Both the position numbers and the translations under genes were made by a program. Under the pieces are notes generated by a model. It searched no databases and was not told the DNA's origin. It was given only the letters and a program-made list of their open reading frames with translations. Below are positions 1 through 9,299 of a stretch of DNA of 18,778 nt, in pieces. The stretch is from Rhodocollybia butyracea (Eukaryota; Basidiomycota; Agaricomycetes; Agaricales; Omphalotaceae): contig JADNRY010001024.1 in NCBI GenBank assembly GCA_015501585.1, positions 1-18,778 on the forward strand, given 5' to 3'. Position 1 is the stretch's first letter; every line of letters starts with the position of its first letter.

Positions 1-1052
1 GCAATACAAAATCATGCCCAATGTTATAGAAGTTTGCTCCTCTAATGTTCAGGTTGTGAGCGCCTGTAAACATTTGGGGCCCGCTCATCAAGAGTAAAGT
101 CCTGTTCCCAGAAAGCAAGCTAGCAAAGTAGTGGCCTATTTGAGTTTTATTCGAGATTGAGTTCGTCTGCCTCGTGTCCCGCTGGCAAAGTTCCACCGAA
201 AGACGGGCAAAATAAGGCTTGCAAGTTAAGGAGAAAAGAGCGCCTGGCACATTGATCGGAAATCTTTATAAAGACGCGGGAAAATACACTTTCCGACAGT
301 AGCATTTGCCTCGGGCACTGCCCAGTGCTGGATGTCGACGAGGCTGAAACTTCGTGCTGTCAGGAGAACTGATTGGATATAATCATTTTATATAACTTCA
401 ATTTAACCAGTGAATATGTGTGTGTTTATCGAACTCTTTGGACCTAGCAACACCATGTTCGGTGCTGTCCACTGGGACTCAGTACTCAGTACAGTGTCCC
501 ACAAGCGTCTTGTCAGGAATTACAGCTCGATATTGAAACACAGCCCTGAACATAGTAGTACATGTAGACACGCACGATCCGGCGGTGTATCTGCTACGCG
601 AAAAGGTAGATTTAAGAATTGTTACCAATTCTTAATCCGGATCGTATAGATCTACGGGAGCTGCAATAGTCTCATAAACAAGCATGTTTACAGTACAGAG
701 GACATTGATTGTGATACCGATTTTGAATGTCTCTGCTCTCGTTTGTCCTGCTATTGAACTTCTCGACTCAATAGGAAATCCGACAAACGTGTAGTGTGTA
801 AACTTGCGCAGTGTTGGGTTTCGGCGATAGTGAGAAATAAACAGGATGTTTAGACGTGATATTAGGGGCGAGGAAGCAGAGAAAGAAAAGACAGATATTG
901 GGATAGGGTTTTGCCCTAGCAACCTGCAATGCGCTGGAATCGAGCTTATCTTTCTGACTTTCGTTGAGGTGGGGGTAACGAGATACCAAAAAGGGGTAGG
1001 TACTAATTCGAACCGTTGGTTCCGCAACGCGCGACGTTAAAGAATACAGTGG
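1..1052. other. Intergenic region downstream of ADE16/17, no gene supported
   Basis: I see no convincing gene here. Open frames on both strands are short, have no recognisable domain and do not join into a spliced model. The part next to 1053 should contain the 3' untranslated region of the purine gene, which is transcribed leftwards. The only structure that stands out is a perfect hairpin at 612-635, listed separately. A short tRNA B-box-like string near 1003-1015 (minus strand) has no matching A box or T-stem and was rejected. Confidence 0.6.
612..635. repeat. Perfect 10-bp inverted repeat, 4-nt loop
   Basis: TTAAGAATTG at 612-621 is followed by the spacer TTAC and then CAATTCTTAA at 626-635, so both arms pair completely. 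It lies about 420 bp past the stop codon of ADE16/17. It could be a footprint of a small mobile element, a structured RNA element or chance. No function is claimed. Confidence 0.6.
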
Positions 1053-3226
1053 TTAATGATGGAACAATCTCAAAGATGTGTGAGCAAAGACGATTCCATG
1101 CTCATCTGCAGCATTGATACACTCTGCATCCATCACACTTCCACTGGGAGCAGCGAGATATTTGACCCCGCTCTTCCTTGCACGATGAACGTTATCAGGG
1201 AAAGGGAAGAATGCATCGCTCGAACAAGCCACCCCTTCAAGCTTTGCAGCCCACTCCTTTTTTTCCGCGTCAGTCAGGCCCTCTACCTGACCCTCAAACA
1301 GACTCTCCCACTGTGCTTTTTCTCCTCCCTCAAGCGTCTCACCGCCAACGAAAAGGTCGATGGCGTTGGCTTTTTCGGCGCGCTTAACACCTTTCTTGAA
1401 TGGAAGGGCGAGAACGCGCGGGTGGTGGCGGAGCCACCACAGGTCGGCTTTTCCTCCAGCCAGGCGGGTACAGTGTATACGAGATTGCTGTCCGGCCCCA
1501 AGACCAATTATGGCCCCGTGCAGAGCATACGCTACGCTGTTTGACTGCGTGTATTTCAAGGCCAGAGTAGCCAAAATAAGATCTGTCTGAGCAGAGGATG
1601 GTAGCTAAAACCTATATATCAGTAATGTAGATCTGGGCGGAGATCATCCACGATAGACATACTTCTTTCTCCTTGGTGACGATGTTGTTGAACAATTTCC
1701 CGTCAATCTTTGCATTGTTGCGCCTTTGTTGCAACGAGATTCCGAAGACCTGTTTGGTTTCAACTTCTGGAGGCTCGTAGCTGGGATCAATCTGAGGAAT
1801 AAATCAACAAGGAACGAAAATGAAAGCACAGAACCATACATACTTCGAGCACACAGTATTTTCCGCCCTTTTTCTTGCTCAAAACATCCAAAGCCTCAGG
1901 GGAGTATCCTGGCGCAATTATACCGTCTGAGACTTCTCGGGAAATGATTTTCGCGGTAGCGAGATCGCAAGGAGCAGAAAGCGCAATAAAGTCGCCGAAG
2001 GAGGACATCCTATCCGCACCTGTTGTAAGTATTAGCACGGCAGCGGGGATCATAACTTGTAGACGGACCCCGAGCACGGGCATACGCGCAAGCCAACGGA
2101 GTCAATGGCTCCTTCAGATCATCGACACCATAGACCTTTTTCTCCGTCTCGTCAAGCTCAATACCAACAGCAGCACCAGCCGGTGATACATGCTTGAAAG
2201 AGGCGGCAGCAGGAAGGTTGAGCACTTCTTGAAGCTCCTTGACTAGAGCATATGAGTTCAGAGCATCCAAAAGGTTGATGTATCCAGGAGAACCACACAA
2301 CGCTAGGAATATTCACGTTCAGCTTTAGACGAGAATCAAGACAGAACACACAAACCTTTGAACGGCAGCTCTCCTTCAGTAACAAAGGCCTGAGCAGGTT
2401 TTTGATGAGGGTTCGCACCATACCTCAAAGGAATCCGTTGTACAGTCCCAGCGATTTTTTCCACTGGCAAATCTCCAGACGCATACTGCTCGCGGAAATA
2501 CCCACTAATCGCCTCATCGTACTTTGCAGTCATTTCGAATGCTTTAAGAGCTAATCTACTTCGGAGTGCTTGTCCGACATCTCCTTTGCCGTTCTTCCAA
2601 GCCTCTAAAAATTCAGTATAGTCGCCAGGATCAGAAAGCACAGAAACACGTTCGTGGTTTTTGGCTGCCGCACGTAAAAGTGTTACACCGCCAATATCGA
2701 TTTCTTCGACAGCATCTGCAAGCGTGCAGTTGGGCTGAGAGATTGTGGAAGTGAACGGATAGAGATTGCAGACGACTATCGAAATGGGTTCAATGTTTTG
2801 AGCACTGAGATCTGCTTGATCAGAAGGGATTGTCCTTGAGAGAATTCCTGATTGTTCAGTATATATGAGCGAATTGCGATTGTGCAGACGTGTTGAACAG
2901 ACCTCCATGAACAGCAGGATGAAGCGTCTTGACTCTGCCTCCGAGCATTTCTGGAGCCTTAGTTATGTCAGAAACATCTCTAGAGTTTCTTCAGAGAAGA
3001 AATATGGGTGATAGATCATAATAACCCACCCAATAGGTATGCCAGCATCTCTGATTTTTTTCGCAGTTCCACCAGAACCGAGCAGCCTGACGCCGGCTGT
3101 GTCCAAACCTTTTGCAAACTCGATAAGGTCTGCTTTGTCATAAACTGACAATAGAGCTACGCAAGTTATATTTTAGCTTTACTGAACATCCAGCAGAGTT
3201 CGATCTGTACCGATGGGTTTCGACAT
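1053..3226 (-). CDS. ADE17: Bifunctional AICAR transformylase / IMP cyclohydrolase (ADE16/17, ATIC)
   Basis: This cytosolic enzyme makes the last two steps of de novo IMP synthesis: formylation of AICAR by 10-formyl-THF, then ring closure. My exons are 3211-3226, 3030-3156, 2903-2979, 2356-2847, 2069-2302, 1844-2019, 1663-1791 and 1053-1604. The seven GT-AG introns are 49-58 nt and the coding length is exactly 1803 nt, giving 600 aa (the yeast enzymes are about 590). The N-terminal cyclohydrolase part shows [35 protein letters not shown] and [17 protein letters not shown]. The transformylase part has [13 protein letters not shown], in which Lys274-His275 are the expected catalytic pair, then [12 protein letters not shown] and [11 protein letters not shown], ending in RLFHH. 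The first exon codes only five residues plus one base. The frame is fully intact. A DNA transposon begins just upstream (see 3299-4816). ADE16 or ADE17 in yeast terms; the symbol is by family only. Confidence 0.96.
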
Positions 3227-3290
3227 GACGGGGACGCGAACAGAAAAAGTTAAGGCGCCTATCTTGAAAACGTGACTTTCGATAATCGAT

Positions 3291-3298
3291 ATCGAATC
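3291..3298. repeat. Target-site duplication, left copy (8 bp)
   Basis: ATCGAATC lies directly outside the left terminal repeat and is repeated exactly at 4817-4824. Eight bases is the duplication length of the hAT superfamily and, as I recall, of KDZ (Zisupton-type) elements. It lies 65-72 bp upstream of the ADE16/17 start codon. Confidence 0.88.
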
Positions 3299-3312
3299 TA
3301 GGGTTGAGGGAA
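3299..3312 (+). repeat. Left terminal inverted repeat
   Basis: TAGGGTTGAGGGAA, a perfect inverted match to 4803-4816. It abuts the left target-site duplication. Confidence 0.88.
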
Positions 3313-3326
3313 TAACTACCTCAGGG

Positions 3327-3407
3327 GTTCGCAACCTGGGTCAAACCTGGAGCCTAGCAGAGGGGTAGTTGCGAACAGGTTGCGAACTGTTCCAAACCTG
3401 TCACGTG
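3327..3407. repeat. Left subterminal repeat block
   Basis: GTTCGCAAC occurs at 3327-3335 and its inverse GTTGCGAAC at 3368-3376 and 3379-3387. CACGTG lies at 3402-3407. The same 9-mer in both orientations, and CACGTG, occur near the other end. In hAT-type elements such subterminal repeats are commonly transposase binding sites; that role is inferred here. Confidence 0.7.
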
Positions 3408-3434
3408 ATGACATCCTACTCTATATTTTTCCGG

Positions 3435-3453
3435 GCGCGCGCTGTGCGCGCGC
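3435..3453. repeat. GC-only hairpin inside the transposon
   Basis: GCGCGCGC at 3435-3442, loop TGT, then GCGCGCGC at 3446-3453: a perfect 8-bp stem of alternating G and C, also able to form Z-DNA. It lies between the stop codon of the passenger gene (3536) and the left end of the element. It may be a structural part of the transposon end or a 3' processing or terminator-like element. Confidence 0.7.
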
Positions 3454-3535
3454 ATCATGTTCTAATGGATGTTACTGTACATGTATTGTACTCTAACAAA
3501 TGTTACTAGCATTAAATGATAGAAATAGATCTTCT

Positions 3536-4529
3536 CTAGTCGAAGCTTAGTGTAAAATCATTACTTGGCTCATCTGTATCGTCCTCCTGTACCAATGATC
3601 CTGAACCAGTAGTAGAACCTCCAGGTTTACCCCGAGTACCTGATTTCGGAAGGGTGACACCACGCTCGGTAAGTTCAACGTGAACTGGGAATGCAAGTTG
3701 ATCCAACTCATCATAGAACAGTGCTTTTCCTGCACCACGCTGGCTAGCTGTACGACGAGACATTCCATACTGCTCTTGGCTCAGTTCCCTCATCTGCTGA
3801 ATGAGTAAACTTGACCACCAGCTAGTTTGAATCTGTTTCCTATGATCATCCTTGGCACGAAGCTCAAGAGTGAGCAGATTTCCAAGTTGAATCATATTCT
3901 CGTCATTCAGCCAGTGATGACCGCAAAACCGGCTCAACGAAGTGACTGGGCCTCCTCCCCATTCTTTCGTGAGTGTGGCATTCCATGGTATATTCCCCAT
4001 TAAATTGCTGGCCAGATCGTAGTATGGCATTACGGAACTTCCTATCCTCTCGGACAGCCACTCGGTACCTGTTTTCCACATTTTCTGTGCTTCCCGAGCT
4101 GACTGAATCTCTTCCCAAAAGTTCAGAACCCAAATAGGAAGCACGATTGAGACTTCCTTCTCGGAGACAGTGGTAGGGCCACAATATATAAAGGACTGTA
4201 GCTCAATATCTAGGGCGTCCTGAGCTTCTGCACATAGCGCGATGTAGTCAAAGTAGGTTGGCATGTGTAATGTTGGAAGAATAGCTTGTGCATGATGAAT
4301 ATCGGTCGAAAAATTTACTTGGAAGTTGTGAGAATCGACCTGACTTGCTACCAGCAAGAGATGAGGTAAGAGTAGAAGTCGAAACCCAGAGAGGAAAAGA
4401 TAAGAGATTGGATATTGAAAGAGTTTTCGGAGGTAGGAGGTGTTTTCTGATATTTTCGGGAATAGGAGCGCGCTGAGAAAGTGGCACGCGAGTATCTACC
4501 TGAATCTCTTCCACTTCTGGAGAATCCAT
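3536..4529 (-). CDS. Transposon passenger protein, possibly the N-terminal part of a Ulp1-type protease protein
   Basis: My model has two exons, 4386-4529 and 3536-4339, with a 46-nt intron (GTTTCG...TCAG) that joins the frames in phase 0 and gives 315 aa from ATG 4529. The early part reads PIPENIRKHLLPPKTLSISN. The middle part has LPIWVLNFWEEIQSAREAQK followed by a Trp-rich stretch and then HHWLNDENMIQLGNLL. From memory, this order (hydrophobic 'WVL..W' segment, then 'WLNDE.I') resembles the segment leading into Ulp1/C48 protease domains in agaricomycete transposon proteins. The His-Asp-Cys catalytic core that should follow is missing. Instead the protein ends in a Gly/Ser/Asp-rich tail (TLPKSGTRGKPGG, EDDTDEPS). 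No signal peptide or membrane segment is seen. It lies wholly within the transposon. It could be a captured fragment, a regulator or an unknown protein; the homology is weak. Confidence 0.6.
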
Positions 4530-4593
4530 AGTGGGAGGTAACTTTCACGCAAGCTGAGCGCTGAGCACTGGGCGAGCGGGCGCCGCGCCATCG

Positions 4594-4600
4594 TTATATA
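4594..4600 (-). promoter_or_regulatory. Possible TATA box of the passenger gene
   Basis: TATATAA on the minus strand, 65 bp upstream of ATG 4529 and inside the transposon. Spacing and sequence fit a core promoter carried by the element itself. Confidence 0.4.
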
Positions 4601-4685
4601 ATAAGTATTTAGGCTGAACTGATTTTCCAATGACCGACGACCGTACAGTGTAATACTATAAGTAATTTTTCAATAGCTGAAGATA

Positions 4686-4780
4686 CACGTGACGGTTCGC
4701 TACCCCTACCAAACTTGGCTCTAGGTAGGGGGAGGTTCGGAACAGGTTCGCAACATGTTGCGAACCTCAAAAAGCACGTG
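4686..4780. repeat. Right subterminal repeat block with a 24-bp perfect palindrome
   Basis: 4744-4767 is a perfect 24-bp palindrome made of GTTCGCAAC (4746-4754) and its inverse (4757-4765) around a central AT. CACGTG flanks it at 4686-4691 and 4775-4780. Degenerate copies of the 9-mer occur at about 4694 and 4735. This mirrors the left block and supports the element boundaries. Confidence 0.75.
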
Positions 4781-4802
4781 ACCGCGGGTCAAACCTAGGT
4801 TT

Positions 4803-4816
4803 TTCCCTCAACCCTA
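4803..4816 (-). repeat. Right terminal inverted repeat
   Basis: Read on the minus strand from 4816, TAGGGTTGAGGGAA matches the left end 14 of 14. Confidence 0.88.
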
Positions 4817-4824
4817 ATCGAATC
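4817..4824. repeat. Target-site duplication, right copy (8 bp)
   Basis: ATCGAATC, identical to 3291-3298, directly outside the right terminal repeat. Confidence 0.88.
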
Positions 4825-6598
4825 ATCTTTAGATGCATTCAAGGCGTATCAGAGCCTACAATTCAAGTAAGTTCTAAGCCTGTATCTCTGTGGTCAAGCT
4901 GCTTAAATACCCACATGTTTTCCACTGAAGTGACTAAGTACTCCAAGCATCATTGAGGTCTAGTAGGAGGTCCGACGAGTTTTAACCCTAGTATTACCAC
5001 CAAATATAACCAGCTTCAATTCAAGCGATTTCTATAATCCTTTATAATCTCTGGTCGGTTTTTATGATTCACTCTGACGTAACACTGGCGTAAGTACCTC
5101 CGTATTCAAGACCAGGTGGTGGGTGGGGCTCTCTCTGGCCTTGAACTCATTTACGTCGAAATAATTTCTATCGCCATTGGAGAAAAGGAATTTAATCTAA
5201 ACCCGTAAATCTTCCGCTCCTTTTCAAGTAATACATCTGTAGTAGCAACCTTGCTGTTTAAAATCAAGTGCACACAATACGCTTATGTCGGGGTGACGAA
5301 GGAGAAGGTGGTGAGACGTGTTACTATAATGTAAGTAATACCTACATGAGATGGCGTTAGTCACTCCGGGAGAAGCGGTGTGCTTACTGCGATCAGGCTG
5401 AAGTAGAATAATAAGCATGGTGATGGGAGTTCGCCTTTGCCAAATTTGCTGGCCCCTGGTCATAGTTGGTCCTGCCTATGGCAAAATATTATAGGCATCT
5501 AGCTCATCTTAAAGAAGTAGCCACACACGCGGCTCCCTCCGTCAAACCGATCCATGTACCCAGACCCCACCAATTGCACGACCTACCGTAACTATGAAAC
5601 CGGAAAAAACGTGCCCATTAGTACATTAAACTGCTGCTCCGCTTCCTCTAAATGTGCGTTGGCAGATGCTGGATCTGTTCTCTCTTATCTTTCACTCGAA
5701 TCTCATTTTCGTTTTCCGCACAGTTTGCTTCATCGTGATTTGCTATTACCGAGGGCATCTGAATTTTTGGAAAAGGCGCAGTGGGGGTGGGCACCCTTGC
5801 TGCGTATGTCAGTGTTATGGGTCAACATCTGTTCATCTTGTTTGGTTGTGATCTGTGTATGTTTGACAAGGGTGTTGAAGACCACAAGAGCGCAAATCCA
5901 TTTTCGAACTTTGACAAGAATTCGTAATAGCACTTTCAGTGTGTTTTAGGTGTCCCGCATGTGCCGTCGCGAAGGACTAAGCCTTGTTGTTTGACCATGC
6001 CATACGAAATGAATATACATATGCGCAAGTGTATAAGCTGGCGAGGATCGTACTGATGCAGCCCTTCGCCTGATAGTCGGAACCCAAATATTTCAATGTC
6101 TACCTTGTGTTGAATAGACATACGCAGTAATCGATCACATGAACAGGCAGGTTTGGCCCAACGACGCAGTCTAGAAACAAGAAAGAGCCCTGATATTGTG
6201 TTGTGGGTACACATACATAAGTAAAGATCGTTTGGTGCTCGTGTGCGTGTCAGAAAAATGAGGATAGGTACATAGTAGGAAAAATAAGTGGGATAGCGCC
6301 GAACAACGATGAATAAAGATTACGAGTCTACGACTAGAAAGATGTCGATAGCAAACAAAAGTGACGAGGGGGGCGAAGGGACGAAAGGAGAGAGAGAGAG
6401 AGAGAGAGAACGAGGGTGGCCGGAGATATAGTTCAATGCACTTACACACAAGACAATGAGAGAGAATGAAACCCAACCAAAAACCATAATATCAATATCA
6501 ATACAACACCTGGTTCCAGAACCAGCAGCACACATAGGTTTAGATTATTTCGCGAAAATCTTGGTGGAGTTGGGGCACAACGAAGGGCAACAATAAGA
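4825..6598. other. Intergenic region, 1.8 kb, no gene supported
   Basis: Removing the transposon would join this region to the ADE16/17 start, so its left part is the original promoter of that gene. The right part must hold the 3' untranslated region of the forkhead gene, which is transcribed leftwards. The longest frame, 5554-5949 (+, 131 codons), has no recognisable domain and no coding-like composition, and I do not call it. An (AG)10 microsatellite at 6389-6408 is the only repeat I noticed. Confidence 0.6.
6389..6408. repeat. (AG)10 microsatellite
   Basis: Ten uninterrupted AG units, about 190 bp past the stop codon of the forkhead gene and probably in its 3' untranslated region, where the transcript would read (CT)n. 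Confidence 0.9.
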
Positions 6599-9299
6599 TC
6601 ACCACCACCGTTTGTACTTTCCAGGACTACTATCCAGCCCACTGGGACTGTCATACAGCAATTGCCTGTCCTTTCCAAAAATCCCCGACGCAGGGCTCAT
6701 TTCACCAGCTCCACCGGGCCCCAATCTACGAAACTCCTCGTCGAGTAACGTACGAGGATCATGCGGATCGTAGAGACCACTGGACCCAGGTGTACGGAAG
6801 GGAGACATGCCTGTGAACGATGGCCGGAAGGGGGAATCGTCCAAAAGAGGGAAGGCTAAGGATTTCTTTGGCGTTGATGGTGTGCCACTAGAGTCGAACG
6901 ACATGGTTGGGGGTGGGTCAAGGTGCGATTTATAATGAACAAGGCTTGCTGAGGGACTCATATGCAGACCTTTGTGTGATAGAGGGGTACGCATGGGAGA
7001 GATTTGGAGTGCCGTTAAATTCGGAGGTGGAGTAGAGGGACCTGTGCTATCATTATCATCATAATTTCGAGGAGGTGGCGTAGAGAGCCGCATTGATCGT
7101 GAGCTCCGTGAACTACGTGATTTTAGTGTACCCTTTGACTTGCGACCTTTTGTCGCAGCCTTTCTACTTGTAGGTGATGGAGGTAATCGATCAAAGGGCT
7201 CCTGTGGAGAAAGTGAGTATAACAAACAAGGAAGAATAGGACAAACACTTACAGCTAAAACAGTCTTTCGGTTTTTGCTCTTGACAGCACTGAGTAAAAG
7301 CCCTTCGTCTTCCGATTCGTCATCTGAAGGACGATAGAGGGGACAGAAAAATTAAGTTTTCCACCAAGTCTGGAGAGTTCCTTTAGACGAGTCGACTCGC
7401 CCCAGAACTGGACAGGAGTCAACGTAGTTTTAGAAGAAAACACATTCTGAGAACCGTCTTCCTCATCACTGTCCAGGCCAGCCACCGTTGCAGAAGGCGC
7501 TAGACAGAGAGGCCCGTCAGCTATTTGGATGGGAGCATCCAGCTCCATTTCGCTGCTCGACGGGGGAGGACTGGAAGAACTACAATTGGGTGTAAGTTCC
7601 GGAACAGACGAAGTGGATGCCGACGACGAAGGCTCCATGAACTGTGAATCCAGGATCGAGGAGGAAGGGGACGAGGCTTCTCCATCAACTTGAGATGTTG
7701 CTCGCGAAGAAGATCTCGACGTTGCAGAGGAAAGCTGACGGAAGCCCGATTCAGCTGGTAATGGTGGAAATACGACCTCAGATGAAGTCACAGAAGCCTC
7801 TCGGTAAGGTTGGAGTGGCGGAGCCGGTTTAATTACAGGAAAGATGGCAGCGGCAGGAGCAATAGGCCGCTGGTGACCCTTGTCAGAAACGGCGACCTTG
7901 ATTTCTTTCTTGGCCTTCTTAGTCCTGCGATCTGAGGTACTATCGGTATCTTCCATCTGCTTTCGCCCACGTTTAGTCCTACCGGAAGCATCGGCACCGC
8001 TTTTTCCACCATTCATGTCCTTGCAAAATTGCTTTCGGAACCCTCCACCTTTGAAGCACTCGAGATCTTCATCCCAGATAGCCCACTGAGTGCGGCCTAA
8101 AGCACGATCGCGTGTGACCTTGCGGAAACATGTGGTTGTACTTAAAACATGACGGATGCTATTCATCCAAGTCGTTTCCCCACGTTTGAAGAAGGGATAA
8201 ACGATAGTTATCCAATCGTATATCTCCTGTAGGGTTAAACGGTGATCGGTTGAAGACAGGATAGCTTGTCCGAGGAGAGCTGCGTAGGATAGATCTGGCT
8301 TGTTTGGCGAATAAGGCCCCGAGGGAAGGGTATAGGGAGTTTCCCATAGGATTCTTCTTCAGGGGGCGGGCCCATTGGACCTGGCGACGAGACTAGGTTG
8401 ACGATAGGCGAACGGGCGAAGATTGTGGAGATGTGGGAAAGGGCGAGGATGAAGGAAGAGGAGACCAATTCTGGTTTGAAGTCTGCATTCGTCGTATCTG
8501 AGGAGTAATTGGAGGAGCAGCGTTGTTAACTGGAGAGAAGCTGACTGGACCAGAGGATATAAAGGCTCTGGGGCAGTGAGCTGTGTAGGGGTTTCTTCAA
8601 CTTTGGGTATAACCTGGTGCAGATTAATTAACAGTTCTATCTGTCAGAATGCAAACCCACCGTTTTCGATTGGAGAGTGTGTGTTCGCGGTAATATTTCG
8701 ACTGCTGAGGGGTGAGAGGCGGTGGTGATCGACCCTAAAGTAAAAACGGATCAATTAGATATTTCCAAAAAAACAGTCCAACGCGTAGACATGCCTCCGA
8801 AATAGACACTGAAGGTTCCCTCACGTCACTGTGTTCGTCGTCGCGTCGTTTGAGCAAAGTATCAAAAACAAAACTACGGCTAGACGCGCTGCTCGGCGTC
8901 GGCGAGCCTGGTAGCGTCTCTCTCCGTTTCTCCTTTTCTTTTCGCTGCTTTTTTCTCCCTTCTAGCCTGTCTCTGGCGTTCAATAATGACCTCCATGCTG
9001 TCAAATTGGCGCTGAGAAAAACCAAGGTCTGTCGGCTCTGATTTTACCGGTGTGACGGGAGGCGACGCGTCTCTAACCGAATTGGAGCTGGCAGAACGTG
9101 CAGAGCTTGAGATTAAGCTGTCTGACCTTGACAGGCCAGAGCTGGAACTGTTGCCTCTATTGACGCGTGAGGACTGACCGTTTTCTGCGGTCAAAAAATG
9201 GCGCATTTCGTCGCTGCGTTGTTGGAGATCTTCTCGTGTGAGCCCAAGAGTTGTGAGCAACTGAGAAATTGGAGAATGGCGTCCATCATTAGTGGTCAT
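6599..9299 (-). CDS. Forkhead (FOX) transcription factor, reading frame interrupted
   Basis: Nuclear DNA-binding regulator. The forkhead domain lies at about 8301-8025: KPDLSYAALLGQAILSS, LTLQEIYDWITIVYPFFK, recognition helix TTWMNSIRHVLST, then CFRKV and GRTQWAIWDEDLECFKGG. The canonical NSIRHN is NSIRHV here. Exons by my model: 8825-9299, 8661-8734, about 7365-8613, 7253-7323 and 6599-7201. The N-terminus starts MTTNDGRHSPISQLLTTLG and has a basic region; the C-terminal half is Ser/Pro-rich with KR/KK clusters (RTKKAKKEIK) and many SP/TP sites, ending YKRWW. The frame does not close. One base too many occurs in a T6 run at 8949-8954, and further shifts occur between 8660 and 8340, including an AAA at 8340-8342 where GPPPEEESYGK should run into TPYTLPSGPYSPNKPD. 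A 41-nt intron (7324-7364) explains an apparent shift there. The protein would be about 820 aa if repaired. Sequencing error or pseudogene is open. Confidence 0.85.
8025..8301 (-). other. Forkhead DNA-binding domain (within the gene 6599-9299)
   Basis: One uninterrupted stretch of about 92 codons holds the whole winged-helix domain, with no stop or shift. The recognition helix carries Asn, Arg and His of the NSIRH core. The aromatic WAIWD strand of the wing region is present. So the DNA-binding part is intact even though the flanking frame is broken. Confidence 0.93.

Larger units (their letters stand above)
3299..4816. mobile_element. Cut-and-paste DNA transposon, hAT-like (or KDZ-like), 1,518 bp, with passenger gene
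   Basis: The ends are inverted copies: TAGGGTTGAGGGAA at 3299-3312, and the same read on the minus strand from 4816 to 4803. After one mismatch, three more bases match. Identical 8-bp direct repeats (ATCGAATC) flank the element. Each end has about 110-130 bp of subterminal sequence with inverted copies of GTTCGCAAC, plus CACGTG hexamers. These are the usual marks of a class II transposon with 8-bp duplications. The terminal TAGGG fits hAT. The length is too small for a normal hAT transposase and no hAT dimerisation motif or RNase H-like core is visible, so the element should be non-autonomous. Its single gene (3536-4529, minus) is not a recognisable transposase. The exact duplication and low end divergence suggest a fairly recent insertion. 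The superfamily assignment is inference. Confidence 0.87.

Noticed and set aside
1003..1016. tRNA B-box-like string on the minus strand
   Set aside because: No A box, no T-stem pairing and no cloverleaf can be drawn.
632..1027. 131-codon minus-strand frame downstream of ADE16/17
   Set aside because: Begins without an ATG, overlaps the hairpin region, no domain or splice continuation.
4340..4499. Longer 160-nt intron (donor at 4499) in the passenger gene
   Set aside because: The 46-nt intron 4340-4385 also restores the frame, matches intron sizes in the window and keeps plausible coding sequence.
5554..5949. 131-codon open frame on the plus strand in the 1.8-kb intergenic region
   Set aside because: No recognisable domain, odd Cys/Ser/Leu-rich composition, no plausible partner exons.
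7323..7365. Frameshift in the forkhead gene at the T5/A5 run
   Set aside because: A 41-nt intron with good donor, branch and acceptor explains the frame change without an indel.
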